A stretch of 41,176 bases of DNA from an uncultured Bacilli bacterium. Lineage in GTDB: Bacteria > Bacillota_I > Bacilli_A > RF39 > UBA660. Positions 1-7,366 of this stretch are shown here, piece by piece. The translations under genes were made by a program, and so were the position numbers. The stretch spans positions 1 to 41,176 of the forward strand of contig CAKPIH010000005.1 of assembly GCA_934162325.1 (NCBI GenBank), given 5' to 3'. A model generated the notes under the pieces. That model saw only the letters and a program-made list of their open reading frames with translations, was not told where the DNA came from and did no database searches. Each line of letters starts with the position of its first letter. The stretch's first letter is position 1.

Positions 1-661
1 ATTTATTTTGATAATATTTTTCGATTGAATCACTAATTAGGGTTATTAATTTATTTTGATAATTGCTGTCTCTTAAAAGATAGTTATCATTTGGATTGGA
101 TATAAATCCGGCTTCAATTAATACTCCTGGAGACTTTATATGTTTATACATATAATAGGTATTGTCTTTTTTTATTTCTCTGACATTAGATATGTTTTCT
201 TTTAGATGATTAGTTATGGTTTCGGCGATAATTTTATTTTCTTTATTATTACCTGTATAAAATACTTGAAATCCTCTCCATGAAGATGATGGTGAAGCAT
301 TTAAATGGATGGATATATACATGTCAGGTGAAATATCATTTATATATTTAGCTCTATTGTATAAGTCATTTCGTTTTCTATTAACAGTTGTTGTGGATAA
401 GTCATTATTATCTTTACGAGTTAGGTAAACCGTTGCTCCTCTTGATGTTAATTCTTTTTCTAATTTTTTTGTAAGGATAAGATTTAACTCACTTTCTTTT
501 ATTTGCCCGCTGCTGGCGCCTTCGTCCTTACCACCATGTCCGGCATCTAAAATTATTACTTTTCCTAGTAAATTTAAATTTTTTACAGTAGCAGTTACTC
601 TAGGTAAACATAATGTTACAAGAAAAAAGCATATTATTATAAGTAGTTTATATTTATTCAT
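1..661 (-). CDS. N-acetylmuramoyl-L-alanine amidase (Amidase_3, CwlD-like), 3' end outside window
   Basis: Zinc amidase that cleaves the bond between N-acetylmuramic acid and L-alanine in peptidoglycan; CwlD relatives act on spore cortex. The frame is open from an ATG at 661 to the left edge, about 220 codons, close to the usual CwlD length, so only a few residues are missing. An N-terminal hydrophobic segment (residues 5-20) is a signal peptide or anchor. Family motifs appear in order: DAGHGGKDEGA (first zinc His) near residue 35, SIHLNAS (second His) mid-protein, and IEAGFISNP (catalytic Glu) near the C-terminus. The start has the ribosome site TAGGTG eight bases upstream. It lies 30 bp downstream of the uridine-kinase-like gene on the same strand, so the two may be cotranscribed. 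CwlD identity is inferred from size and single-domain build; a general cell-wall amidase is possible. Confidence 0.85.
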   Translation of the reverse strand, partial: MNKYKLLIIICFFLVTLCLPRVTATVKNLNLLGKVIILDAGHGGKDEGASSGQIKESELNLILTKKLEKELTSRGATVYLTRKDNNDLSTTTVNRKRNDLYNRAKYINDISPDMYISIHLNASPSSSWRGFQVFYTGNNKENKIIAETITNHLKENISNVREIKKDNTYYMYKHIKSPGVLIEAGFISNPNDNYLLRDSNYQNKLITLISDSIEKYYQNK

Positions 662-691
662 ATTACACCTACTTAAATATATGCTTTTTAT

Positions 692-2344
692 TTATTCAAA
701 ATAACTTCCTCCAATAAACTCTCTTAATATTGAAGTTTTTGGTACAGTTTCACTTGGTATTGGTAAAACAAATTTTAATAATTCTATTAGTCTTTGGGCT
801 ACTTGATAGTTAGGGTCATCTTCCTTTATAGTAAATAATAATGGCTCTGCATATGTTTTAATGACTGCTAGTTCATAGGCTAGACTGGTGTTAAACATAA
901 CATCGGCATTATCTTGATACGGGAAGACATATTTTTCTTCTCCATCACGAACATCAGACCATGATTCAAGTGTTTTTGATGGATTATATCCTCTTGTTCG
1001 ATTATCTCTTACCATTCTTCTTAATAATCTTAAATCTGTCATACCAATACGATTATCATTATCGATATTTAGATATGTTAATGGACTTATATATACTTTA
1101 AATTTTTTCTTTCTAGGTATATTAGTTAATAATTCTTCATTTAAAGCATGTAATCCTTCAATTATTAGGATATCGTTATCTTTTAACTGAACTGTTCTTT
1201 TATATTCTTTTTGGCCTTCTATAAAGTTAAATGTTGGTACTGTTACTTTAGTTCCTTTTAACATTTTGCTAACTTGACTATCAAATAGTTTTACATCAAT
1301 GGCCTTAAGAGACTCAAAATCTGGTTTGCCATTTGGTCCTAATGGAGTTTCTGATCTTTCTAAGAAATAGTCATCTAATGATAGATGAGTGGGATTTAAT
1401 CCTAGACTTCTTAAATATAAAGATAATTTCATGGCACTAGTTGTTTTGCCTGAACTTGATGGTCCTGATAATAATATTACTTTATAATCTTCTTTATTTA
1501 AAACTATCTGCTCTGCGATACTAAGTAATTTATAGTCCTGCATTATTTCAGATAACTGAATGATATCTCCAGCATTATTATTAGTTATAAATTCATTTAA
1601 TTCTCCTAGGTTGTTTATATTTAAATTGTTTCCCCATGTTCCATATTCTTCAAGGCTATTGAAATAATTCTCATGATGGGTATATTTTACTACTTTGTTA
1701 TTATCATATATTGATGGAAATCTTACTACGACACCATGGTCTTTAATTAATGATAGGTCAAAATATTTTAAAGAACCTGTTGTATATGGAAGGTCTCCAA
1801 TTATATAGTTATAGGTATCTCCTAGTTTATATAGGGTTACAAAATTTGTTTTTATATAGAATAATGTTCTTACTTTGTCTTCTCTTTTTTTATTCTTGAA
1901 ATATGCTATGGCATCTGATTTAGATGTTTCTATTTTTGTAAAAGGTATATTCTCTTTTATTTTTTCTTTCATTATCTTTTTTATTTTTGTTATATCTTCG
2001 GTAGTTAATGGTTTGTTTACTTTGCAATAAATTCCTTTATCAATTGAATGCTTAACTATTATTTGAGTATCTTTGCCTAGGGCTTCAACTGCTGATACTT
2101 CAAATAGATAAAGTAATCCTTTTTCATAGATTTTATTTCCTTCTTTGGTATTTAAATCATATATATATAGTTTACCATTTTTAGTTAGTGTTTCTTCATA
2201 GTCAATCATATTATTGTTATAAAGGGCTCCTACTACGGTATTTGTTAATTTATCTTTTTCTTGTTCAATTATCTCTTTTAATTTTATTCCTTTTACATAT
2301 TCTTTCTTTTTATTATTATCCAAAGTTATTATTATTGTTTCCAT
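692..2344 (-). CDS. TGS / tRNA-synthetase-editing-like / uridine kinase fusion protein
   Basis: 550 residues. Residues 1-65 look like a TGS domain, residues about 85-220 resemble the threonyl-tRNA synthetase second additional domain, and residues 285-500 form a phosphoribulokinase/uridine kinase P-loop domain with Walker A GPSSSGKTT at 294-302 and the LSLDDYF motif shortly after. This architecture is known in Clostridia and related Bacillota, usually annotated as uridine kinase or nucleoside kinase. The likely reaction is ATP-dependent phosphorylation of a nucleoside; the N-terminal half lacks the full synthetase and its role is unknown. A strong AAGGAGGA site sits 5 nt before the ATG, and a promoter is visible at 2377-2406. 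It is divergent from clpP. Confidence 0.85.
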   Translation of the reverse strand: METIIITLDNNKKKEYVKGIKLKEIIEQEKDKLTNTVVGALYNNNMIDYEETLTKNGKLYIYDLNTKEGNKIYEKGLLYLFEVSAVEALGKDTQIIVKHSIDKGIYCKVNKPLTTEDITKIKKIMKEKIKENIPFTKIETSKSDAIAYFKNKKREDKVRTLFYIKTNFVTLYKLGDTYNYIIGDLPYTTGSLKYFDLSLIKDHGVVVRFPSIYDNNKVVKYTHHENYFNSLEEYGTWGNNLNINNLGELNEFITNNNAGDIIQLSEIMQDYKLLSIAEQIVLNKEDYKVILLSGPSSSGKTTSAMKLSLYLRSLGLNPTHLSLDDYFLERSETPLGPNGKPDFESLKAIDVKLFDSQVSKMLKGTKVTVPTFNFIEGQKEYKRTVQLKDNDILIIEGLHALNEELLTNIPRKKKFKVYISPLTYLNIDNDNRIGMTDLRLLRRMVRDNRTRGYNPSKTLESWSDVRDGEEKYVFPYQDNADVMFNTSLAYELAVIKTYAEPLLFTIKEDDPNYQVAQRLIELLKFVLPIPSETVPKTSILREFIGGSYFE

Positions 2345-2376
2345 ATTATTCCTCCTTTTGGATAGTCTATATTATT

Positions 2377-2406
2377 ATTATATCATAGTTTGTTATATTT
2401 TGTCAT
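2377..2406 (-). promoter_or_regulatory. Sigma-A-type promoter of the uridine-kinase-like gene
   Basis: On the minus strand ATGACA (one mismatch to TTGACA) is followed 18 bp later by a perfect TATAAT. Transcription would start near 2370, at the edge of one arm of a 10-bp inverted repeat (2361-2370 and 2423-2432). Confidence 0.5.
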
Positions 2407-2413
2407 ACTTTTT

Positions 2414-2442
2414 TTGTTATGAATAGACTATCTATATATTAT
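2414..2442 (+). promoter_or_regulatory. Candidate clpP promoter
   Basis: TTGTTA and TATTAT are separated by 17 bp, giving a 5' leader of about 15 nt before clpP. The arm ATAGACTATC of the shared inverted repeat lies in the spacer. No CtsR-type tandem AGTCAAA heptads are visible, so heat-shock control by CtsR is not supported. Confidence 0.35.
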
Positions 2443-2463
2443 ACTAATTATGGGTGACTAATT

Positions 2464-3036
2464 ATGAATTTAATTCCTACGATTATTGAAAAGAATGATA
2501 TGGGCGAGAGAGCATATGATATTTATTCGAGATTATTAAAAGATAGAATTATTATTTTGAATGGAGAAATTAATGATAATACTGCTAATGTTGTGGTAGC
2601 AGAGCTTTTATATTTAGATAGTTTAAATAGTGACGATATTAGTTTGTATATTAATTCTCCTGGTGGTTCTATTACTGCGGGTATGGCTATTTATGATACA
2701 ATGAATTTTATTAAAAGTGATGTATCCACAATTTGTGTGGGAATGTCGGCATCAATGGCTGCTTTTCTATTGGCTGCTGGTAAAAAGGGTAAAAGATGTA
2801 TTCTTCCCAATGCAGAAGTTATGATACACCAGCCTCTTGGAGGAGCGCAGGGTCAAGCAACAGAAATAAAAATTGCTGCTGAAAGAATATTAAAACTTAA
2901 GAAAAAACTTAATAAGATCTTAGCCGAAGTTACTGGTAAAGATATTGCTACGATTGATAATGATACGGAAAGGGATTATTTTATGGATAGCCAGGAAGCG
3001 TTAAATTATGGTATTGTTGATAAAATATTAAAATAG
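2464..3036 (+). CDS. clpP: ATP-dependent Clp protease proteolytic subunit ClpP
   Basis: Cytoplasmic serine peptidase that forms a double heptameric barrel and degrades proteins unfolded by Clp ATPases. The 190-residue length is typical. The triad is complete: Ser97 in GMSASMAAFLL, His122 in MIHQPLGG, and Asp171 in ERDYFM. The substrate-groove motif INSPGGS is at residues 64-70. The start has a GGGTGA ribosome site 6 nt upstream. It is an isolated rightward gene between two leftward ones, with its own promoter and a shared convergent terminator. Confidence 0.97.
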   Translation: MNLIPTIIEKNDMGERAYDIYSRLLKDRIIILNGEINDNTANVVVAELLYLDSLNSDDISLYINSPGGSITAGMAIYDTMNFIKSDVSTICVGMSASMAAFLLAAGKKGKRCILPNAEVMIHQPLGGAQGQATEIKIAAERILKLKKKLNKILAEVTGKDIATIDNDTERDYFMDSQEALNYGIVDKILK

Positions 3037-3065
3037 AACTTCAAGTGAAGTTCTATTCTGTTTTT
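3032..3065. terminator. Bidirectional intrinsic terminator between clpP and the surface-protein gene
   Basis: Perfect 12-bp inverted repeat, AATAGAACTTCA at 3032-3043 and TGAAGTTCTATT at 3046-3057, followed on the plus strand by a T run. It contains the last base of each flanking stop region, so both convergent genes end inside it. Confidence 0.8.
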
Positions 3066-4192
3066 GTATTTCCTGTTTTAGTATATCCTTCTAATGATGT
3101 TTCTGTTGACCATTTTGTTTCTTTATTTTTTTCAACATAACGATAGTATGTTATGGTATCATAATCTCCTGATGGTTTTTCTTCTGTTATCTTAGGAGAC
3201 ATAAATTTAACTGTTATTTTTAATGGTACAAAGTATACATTATTATAAGATGATATGGTTGTATCTATATCATTTAATGTGACATCTATGTAGAAAGAAC
3301 CTTTACGATAGTATGGAGATAATTTATATTTGAAATTGTCTTCAGTTAATGAGTAATTTTTAATACTATCTGGTAATTTATTTATTTTTGTTCCTTTAGA
3401 TATTGATGTATTATTACTAGATAAGAATTCTTTTTCATTATTTGATAGGAATTCTACTTCTTTAACTATAGTAAAGTAGTAATCTTTATTTGGAACTTTA
3501 TCTAATTTTATAGTGTAAGAAGCTGATGTGCTGTTTTTAGATACTGCTCCTAATGTGTAGTATTCTTTAGTTGCAGTACTATAATACTCATATTTATTTT
3601 CTATATTATCGCCAGTTTTATTACCTTTTGCCCATTTACTATATGTTGTTGTTTCTTTTACATATTCGTAATATGTTGTTTTTGTAGTGTTTGTGCTAGT
3701 GTTAGTACTGGTTGTATCTTTGTTAGTATCCTTATTTGTATTATCTTTTGTGTTATCTTTAGTTTCTGTTTTTGTATTACAGTTTTTGCAATCTTTAAAA
3801 CTAAATTTTCTTGTTATGGTATCTTTTTCTTTACCACATACTAAAGTAGTTTCTACTTTATAATCTTTTTTATTTCTAGTTATTTTGGAGTAACTTTTTT
3901 TTACGTCACAAGTTGATTTTTTATTTTCATTGATAGAAACAATTAATTTTCTTTCTATCATTTCCTCTAATGTTATTTTAGTACTTTTTCCTTTTTCTTG
4001 TGGTAAATCTATTTCTTTAAAATAAGAAACCGCTACCTCTTCCATATTATTAATATTGTTTTTAAATGTCTCTGATGGTTTACTACTATTTATTATTTTT
4101 GATACTAACCATATTAATATTATAGCAAATATGAATATGATTATTATTTTAATAAATAAGCTTAACCAATTTATTTGTCTTTCATCTTCCAT
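3053..4192 (-). CDS. Membrane-anchored extracytoplasmic protein of unknown function with two YxYV..KW repeat modules
   Basis: 379 residues. Residues 9-31 form one transmembrane anchor with a short cytoplasmic start, so the rest faces outwards. Residues 40-150 carry a module with four cysteines (CDVKKSY, LVCG, DCKNC), a build common in surface proteins of uncultured gut Bacilli. A Thr/Lys/Asn-rich linker of tandem DNT-like units (about 155-175) follows. After it come two copies of a TYY-Y-V...KW motif, one near residue 178 and one close to the C-terminus, bracketing a beta-rich region. The start has the ribosome site AGGGAGGT. No enzyme motif was found; adhesin or envelope scaffold is only a guess. 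Confidence 0.7.
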   Translation of the reverse strand: MEDERQINWLSLFIKIIIIFIFAIILIWLVSKIINSSKPSETFKNNINNMEEVAVSYFKEIDLPQEKGKSTKITLEEMIERKLIVSINENKKSTCDVKKSYSKITRNKKDYKVETTLVCGKEKDTITRKFSFKDCKNCNTKTETKDNTKDNTNKDTNKDTTSTNTSTNTTKTTYYEYVKETTTYSKWAKGNKTGDNIENKYEYYSTATKEYYTLGAVSKNSTSASYTIKLDKVPNKDYYFTIVKEVEFLSNNEKEFLSSNNTSISKGTKINKLPDSIKNYSLTEDNFKYKLSPYYRKGSFYIDVTLNDIDTTISSYNNVYFVPLKITVKFMSPKITEEKPSGDYDTITYYRYVEKNKETKWSTETSLEGYTKTGNTKTE

Positions 4193-4220
4193 TATATAAA
4201 ACCTCCCTATTTTGGTGATA

Positions 4221-4340
4221 TTATATTAATTCAACAATGAATATTATTAAACATATTATTAATAAAAATATTAGCAGTATGATTTCTTTTATGATGGTAT
4301 TTATTTCTTTTATCTGTTTAATTATTTCTTTATTTAGCAT
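4221..4340 (-). CDS. 39-residue single-pass membrane microprotein
   Basis: ORF starting MLNKEIIKQIKEI and continuing into an almost unbroken hydrophobic helix of about 20 residues rich in Ile and Leu, ending in GluLeuIle and TAA. The site AGGGAAG stands 8 nt upstream of the ATG, as good as that of its neighbours, and the ORF fills an otherwise empty 193-bp gap between two leftward genes. The amphipathic N-terminus plus helix recalls small membrane regulators or phage/toxin peptides, but no family is recognised. Translation is inferred from the ribosome site and composition only. Confidence 0.5.
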   Translation of the reverse strand: MLNKEIIKQIKEINTIIKEIILLIFLLIICLIIFIVELI

Positions 4341-4385
4341 ATAATATCTTCCCTAAAATTGTAATTTATTATAGCATAGAGCTAA

Positions 4386-4649
4386 TTAGTTGTCAACAGA
4401 TAAATAAACTATTGTGCATCCATCATTTAAGTTATCAGTATGATATTTTGTTACTTCTTTTCTTTTACTTAATACATTATGAACTGATTTCCTTACCACT
4501 CCTAGTCCTTTACCATGTATTATTAATATTTTACTATTTTTTAGTATTATATTTTCATCTATAAAATCTTCGGTAGCTACGCGTGCTGTTTCTCTATCAT
4601 AACCATGAAGATCTAGAGATGGTAAATTCTTCAAAAATATATCTTCCAT
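4386..4649 (-). CDS. Stand-alone Smr domain protein
   Basis: 87 residues, almost entirely a Smr domain (the C-terminal nuclease domain of MutS2). Signatures are LDLHGYDRETA near residue 12 and HGKGLGVVRKSV near residue 45, with a final CTIVYL strand. Smr domains nick or bind DNA and, in MutS2/SmrB proteins, cleave mRNA at collided ribosomes. No MutS or ATPase region is present, so this is an independent small protein. Which substrate it uses cannot be seen. It sits between a surface-protein cluster and a histidine kinase gene on the same strand. Confidence 0.85.
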   Translation of the reverse strand: MEDIFLKNLPSLDLHGYDRETARVATEDFIDENIILKNSKILIIHGKGLGVVRKSVHNVLSKRKEVTKYHTDNLNDGCTIVYLSVDN

Positions 4650-4695
4650 AAAATCACCATTATATATTATAGCAGATATTTATAAATATTTAAAC

Positions 4696-4724
4696 AATAA
4701 GATCACTAATATGGTAATCTTATT
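4696..4724 (-). terminator. Hairpin at the end of the histidine kinase gene
   Basis: Arms AATAAGAT (4696-4703) and ATCTTATT (4717-4724) overlap the stop codon region of the kinase; on the minus strand a T-rich but interrupted tract follows. A weak intrinsic terminator is likely. Confidence 0.4.
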
Positions 4725-5941
4725 GTCACTTTTGTACCTTTATTCGGTTCTGATGTAAATAATAATTCTCCATTATGGGATTTTATTATCTCATTTGATA
4801 GAGCTACTCCCAATCCAGTACCATTTTGTTTAGTAGTATAAAACATTTCCTTGATATTTTTTAATGTTTCTTCATCCATTCCTATTCCGTTATCTTCGAT
4901 TAATATGTCTAAATAGTTTTTATATAGATTAGAAGATATTTCTACTTTACCATTTTCTGTACAGGCTTCGTAGGCATTTTTTAATATATTGATAATTACT
5001 TGTTTTAATCTTTCATAATCTCCATTAAAATAAATTTCTTGATCATCGCGATTTTTATATTCTAACTTTATTTTTTTATTAGTCATAAGTATTTTAAAAG
5101 AATCATAAACATCATCTAATAGACAGTTTAAATCTATTTGCTCTTTTACTACTTTTATTTTATTATATTCAACAAAATCACTTATAATATTTAGACTTCT
5201 ATTTATTTCTTGTTTCATTATACTAATATATTTTAAGGCTTTTTCCTCTTTATTTAAATCAATCATATCTATGTAGCCTTTGCAAACTGCTAATGGATTT
5301 TTTATTTCATGAGTTAATTTAAATAATGCATCTTTTATTTTTTTATCTTTTTCTAGCATTTTAATTGTAGTATTTAGTGATTCTATTTTATCCATTACTT
5401 TAAATAAATATAGTATGGAAAATGTTGCAAAATAATAAATAAAAACTATTATTAATAATAATACAAAATCATTTGCTGATACTTTTATGTCTTTAAAGAA
5501 ATATTCAAATGATAGAAAGAAACCCTGAATTATAGCTATTGATAATATAAACGAGTCGCTAGTAAGATTCTTTTTTCTAGCACATAAGTATAAGCCTAGA
5601 TATGATGCATATTTTATAATCATTATGATTACCTCTATATTTAGAACATAATAACTATATAAAACATTTATGATTGATAAAAATATACCTAAATAATGTT
5701 TCTTTTTCATGTAAGCTATTACTATTGGTATATTGCAGAATAATAATACTTTGGTATTTATTTCACTAGGAATATATTTTAAGCATAAATATAACGATGT
5801 AATTAAAGCTATTGTTAACATTGTGTCTTTATTGTTATTATCTATATTTTCTCGATAGCAAACTAAAACTAAATATACTAATATAGGAAATGTAATTAAT
5901 ATTAAATTTAATATTATATCTTTTATTATAAATAAATTCAT
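4706..5941 (-). CDS. Membrane sensor histidine kinase, KinB-like (candidate sporulation kinase)
   Basis: 411 residues. Residues 1-182 are hydrophobic, about six to seven membrane segments and no large extracellular loop, as in KinB-type kinases. The HisKA phosphoacceptor is His211 in KLTHEIKNPLAV. The HATPase_c domain follows, with the N box NAYEACTENGK, G1 box DNGIGMDEE and G2 box GTGLGVALS. No response regulator is adjacent, which fits kinases that feed a distant Spo0F/Spo0A relay. Three 0A-box-like repeats overlap its promoter (5977-6003). The ribosome site AGGTGG lies just upstream of the ATG. A sporulation role is inferred from these boxes and from SpoIIR and CwlD-like genes in the window; any other signal is possible. 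Confidence 0.8.
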   Translation of the reverse strand: MNLFIIKDIILNLILITFPILVYLVLVCYRENIDNNNKDTMLTIALITSLYLCLKYIPSEINTKVLLFCNIPIVIAYMKKKHYLGIFLSIINVLYSYYVLNIEVIIMIIKYASYLGLYLCARKKNLTSDSFILSIAIIQGFFLSFEYFFKDIKVSANDFVLLLIIVFIYYFATFSILYLFKVMDKIESLNTTIKMLEKDKKIKDALFKLTHEIKNPLAVCKGYIDMIDLNKEEKALKYISIMKQEINRSLNIISDFVEYNKIKVVKEQIDLNCLLDDVYDSFKILMTNKKIKLEYKNRDDQEIYFNGDYERLKQVIINILKNAYEACTENGKVEISSNLYKNYLDILIEDNGIGMDEETLKNIKEMFYTTKQNGTGLGVALSNEIIKSHNGELLFTSEPNKGTKVTIRLPY

Positions 5942-5959
5942 TCTACCACCTTCAAAATA

Positions 5960-6003
5960 ATTATACGCCTTTGTTTTGTCGATTTTTGTCGAATTAAGTC
6001 GAA
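5960..6003 (-). promoter_or_regulatory. Kinase promoter with three tandem 0A-box-like repeats
   Basis: On the minus strand the -10 is a perfect TATAAT (plus-strand ATTATA at 5960-5965). No -35 hexamer is found at the right distance; instead that position is covered by repeats TGTCGAT (5977-5983), TGTCGAA (5987-5993) and AGTCGAA (5997-6003), spaced exactly 10 bp apart. TGTCGAA is the core of the Spo0A box, and tandem boxes at 10-bp spacing are the geometry bound by Spo0A dimers. A Spo0A-activated promoter is inferred. Confidence 0.5.
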
Positions 6004-6045
6004 AAAAAGAACTTTTTGTAATTTTTTGTAATTACATAAGTTCTT
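6002..6045 (-). terminator. Intrinsic terminator of the EIIB-like gene
   Basis: Outer arms AAGAACTT (6007-6014) and AAGTTCTT (6038-6045), with a second small inverted repeat GTAATT/AATTAC inside, followed on the minus strand by seven Ts. The outer arm includes the stop codon region. Confidence 0.65.
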
Positions 6046-6370
6046 ATTTTAATTCATCTATATATTTTTTTAATTTTTTAGCATCTGAACCTAGAATTAT
6101 TTTTAATTGGTCATCTATTTCAACAACACCTTTAGCTCCTAATTTCAGAATTCCTTCCTTATTAGCTTTAGTTATATCTTTTAATGTTACTTTGAATCTA
6201 GACATTTCTACCTCGGTATCAAGAATATTATCTTTACCTCCTAGTAAATCAACTAATTTATTAAATTCTAATTTAATATTCTTTTTATTCATTTTCACAA
6301 TGGCAAGGGCTATTATTAATAAGACTACCATTATGATTATATATTGATATAGTTCCACTTTATCTTCCAC
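6044..6370 (-). CDS. Membrane-anchored PTS EIIB-like protein with Cys replaced by Glu
   Basis: 108 residues: a transmembrane anchor at 10-27 and then a single glucose-type EIIB fold (about 32-108). The pattern GGKDNI at 44-49, the R-x-K-V-x-x-x-D strand and LGAKGVVEI align with E. coli PtsG IIB. At the position of its phosphorylated cysteine (GGKENI plus six residues) this protein has Glu55, and the following TRLR is SRFK. It therefore cannot carry a phosphoryl group on cysteine, and no EIIC or EIIA is nearby. A regulatory or scaffold role is more likely than sugar transport; Glu would mimic the charged state. The ribosome site is weak. Confidence 0.7.
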   Translation of the reverse strand: MEDKVELYQYIIIMVVLLIIALAIVKMNKKNIKLEFNKLVDLLGGKDNILDTEVEMSRFKVTLKDITKANKEGILKLGAKGVVEIDDQLKIILGSDAKKLKKYIDELK

Positions 6371-6549
6371 CTCTATTTAATTATACTATCTTTTTTGCTA
6401 TATTACAAGCAATATTTTTTTTAGTCAAAACAAAGTGCCAGTTACTCAATAGTTAACATAAAAAATATTAATTATTTTGATTAATTTGTTTTATTAATTT
6501 CTATTTTCTACTACTGCATTAGTGATATACTTGGTTTGTAGGTAAAAAT

Positions 6550-7158
6550 ATGAGAGAAAAAATTTTAAATACTGCTATGACTAATATTAAAAATAAATAT
6601 CCAGAATATAATGATGATAAACTAGAAGAAATTAGCTATGGTCTTGAAGCTCTTTATATTACTTTTACTAAAACAATTGTTATATTTGGTATTTCGTTAG
6701 TTTTAAATATTTTTAAAGAAGTTCTCTGTATTCTGTTGTGTTACAATATAATAAGAACTACAGCTTTTGGTATGCATGCTAAGAAAAGTTGGCACTGCTA
6801 TATCATATCTGGTGTGCTTTTTATAGGTACTGCTACTATATGTAAATATGTTGATGTTAATATATATGTAAAATATATTATTAGTATTATAGCTTTTATT
6901 ACACTTGTAAGATATGCTCCTGCTGATACATATAAAAGACCACTTATAAATAAATATAAAAGAAAAAGGTATAAAGTTATGACTATAATAACTAGTATGA
7001 TATATTTGATATTTATTATTTTACTTAAAAATAGTGTTGCTAGTTCATTCTTGTGCTTTGGACTACTAGATGCAAGTTTGATGATCCATCCTTTTGTATA
7101 CAGGATGTTTCAATTGCCATACGATAACTATAAGAACTATATTGTTACTTATCGTTGA
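6550..7158 (+). CDS. agrB: AgrB-type peptide protease (accessory gene regulator B)
   Basis: Integral-membrane cysteine endopeptidase that removes the C-terminal tail of AgrD and forms the thiolactone ring of the signal peptide. 202 residues, normal for the family. Catalytic His76 and Cys83 lie in GMHAKKSWHC with the same seven-residue spacing as S. aureus His77/Cys84. About six hydrophobic segments follow. The start has an AGGT site. agrD follows after 32 bp. Upstream, a -10-like TATACT (about 6526-6531) has no good -35, and two AGTTA motifs 11 bp apart lie at 6440-6455; these may be AgrA sites, but this is weak. Confidence 0.93.
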   Translation: MREKILNTAMTNIKNKYPEYNDDKLEEISYGLEALYITFTKTIVIFGISLVLNIFKEVLCILLCYNIIRTTAFGMHAKKSWHCYIISGVLFIGTATICKYVDVNIYVKYIISIIAFITLVRYAPADTYKRPLINKYKRKRYKVMTIITSMIYLIFIILLKNSVASSFLCFGLLDASLMIHPFVYRMFQLPYDNYKNYIVTYR

Positions 7159-7190
7159 GTTGGAAAAATATAAGATTAGGAGGTAAAAAG

Positions 7191-7304
7191 ATGTTTGCTG
7201 GATTATTGAATTGGATCGGTTCATTATCTGCTAAAGCAGGTACTAAAGCTTGTCTATTATGGTTTACTGATGAACCTAAAATGCCAAAAAGTTTATTAAA
7301 ATAG
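7191..7304 (+). CDS. agrD: AgrD-like autoinducing peptide precursor
   Basis: 37-residue ORF with a strong AGGAGG site 7 nt upstream. It has the AgrD build: an amphipathic N-terminal helix (residues 1-17), a signal core around ACLLWFT (20-26) with Cys21, and an acidic/proline tail DEPKMPKSLL. The tail aligns with the DEVEVPKEL recognition tail of S. aureus AgrD. The core strongly recalls the C. perfringens signal CLWFT but has one extra Leu, so the processed ring is CLLWF (five residues) or CLLWFT (six). Located between agrB and the terminator shared with agrC. The mature form is inferred. Confidence 0.9.
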   Translation: MFAGLLNWIGSLSAKAGTKACLLWFTDEPKMPKSLLK

Positions 7305-7323
7305 CCTTTTAAACTAAAACAAG

Positions 7324-7363
7324 AAAAAAGAATCAAAAATACCGCAAGCTGATTCTTTTTTTT
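7324..7363. terminator. Bidirectional terminator between agrD and agrC
   Basis: Arms AAAAAAGAATCA (7324-7335) and TGATTCTTTTTT (7350-7361) enclose a 14-nt loop. The A run on one side and T run on the other serve as U tracts for both convergent operons. Confidence 0.8.
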
Positions 7364-7366
7364 TAT

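Noticed and set aside
392..400. Perfect DnaA box TGTGGATAA
   Set aside because: Single copy inside the amidase coding sequence with no second box nearby; explained by protein coding and AT-rich composition.
7145..7336. 63-codon minus-strand ORF opposite agrD
   Set aside because: It lies across the agrD gene and shared terminator, has no ribosome site and no recognisable protein features; it is the shadow of agrD.
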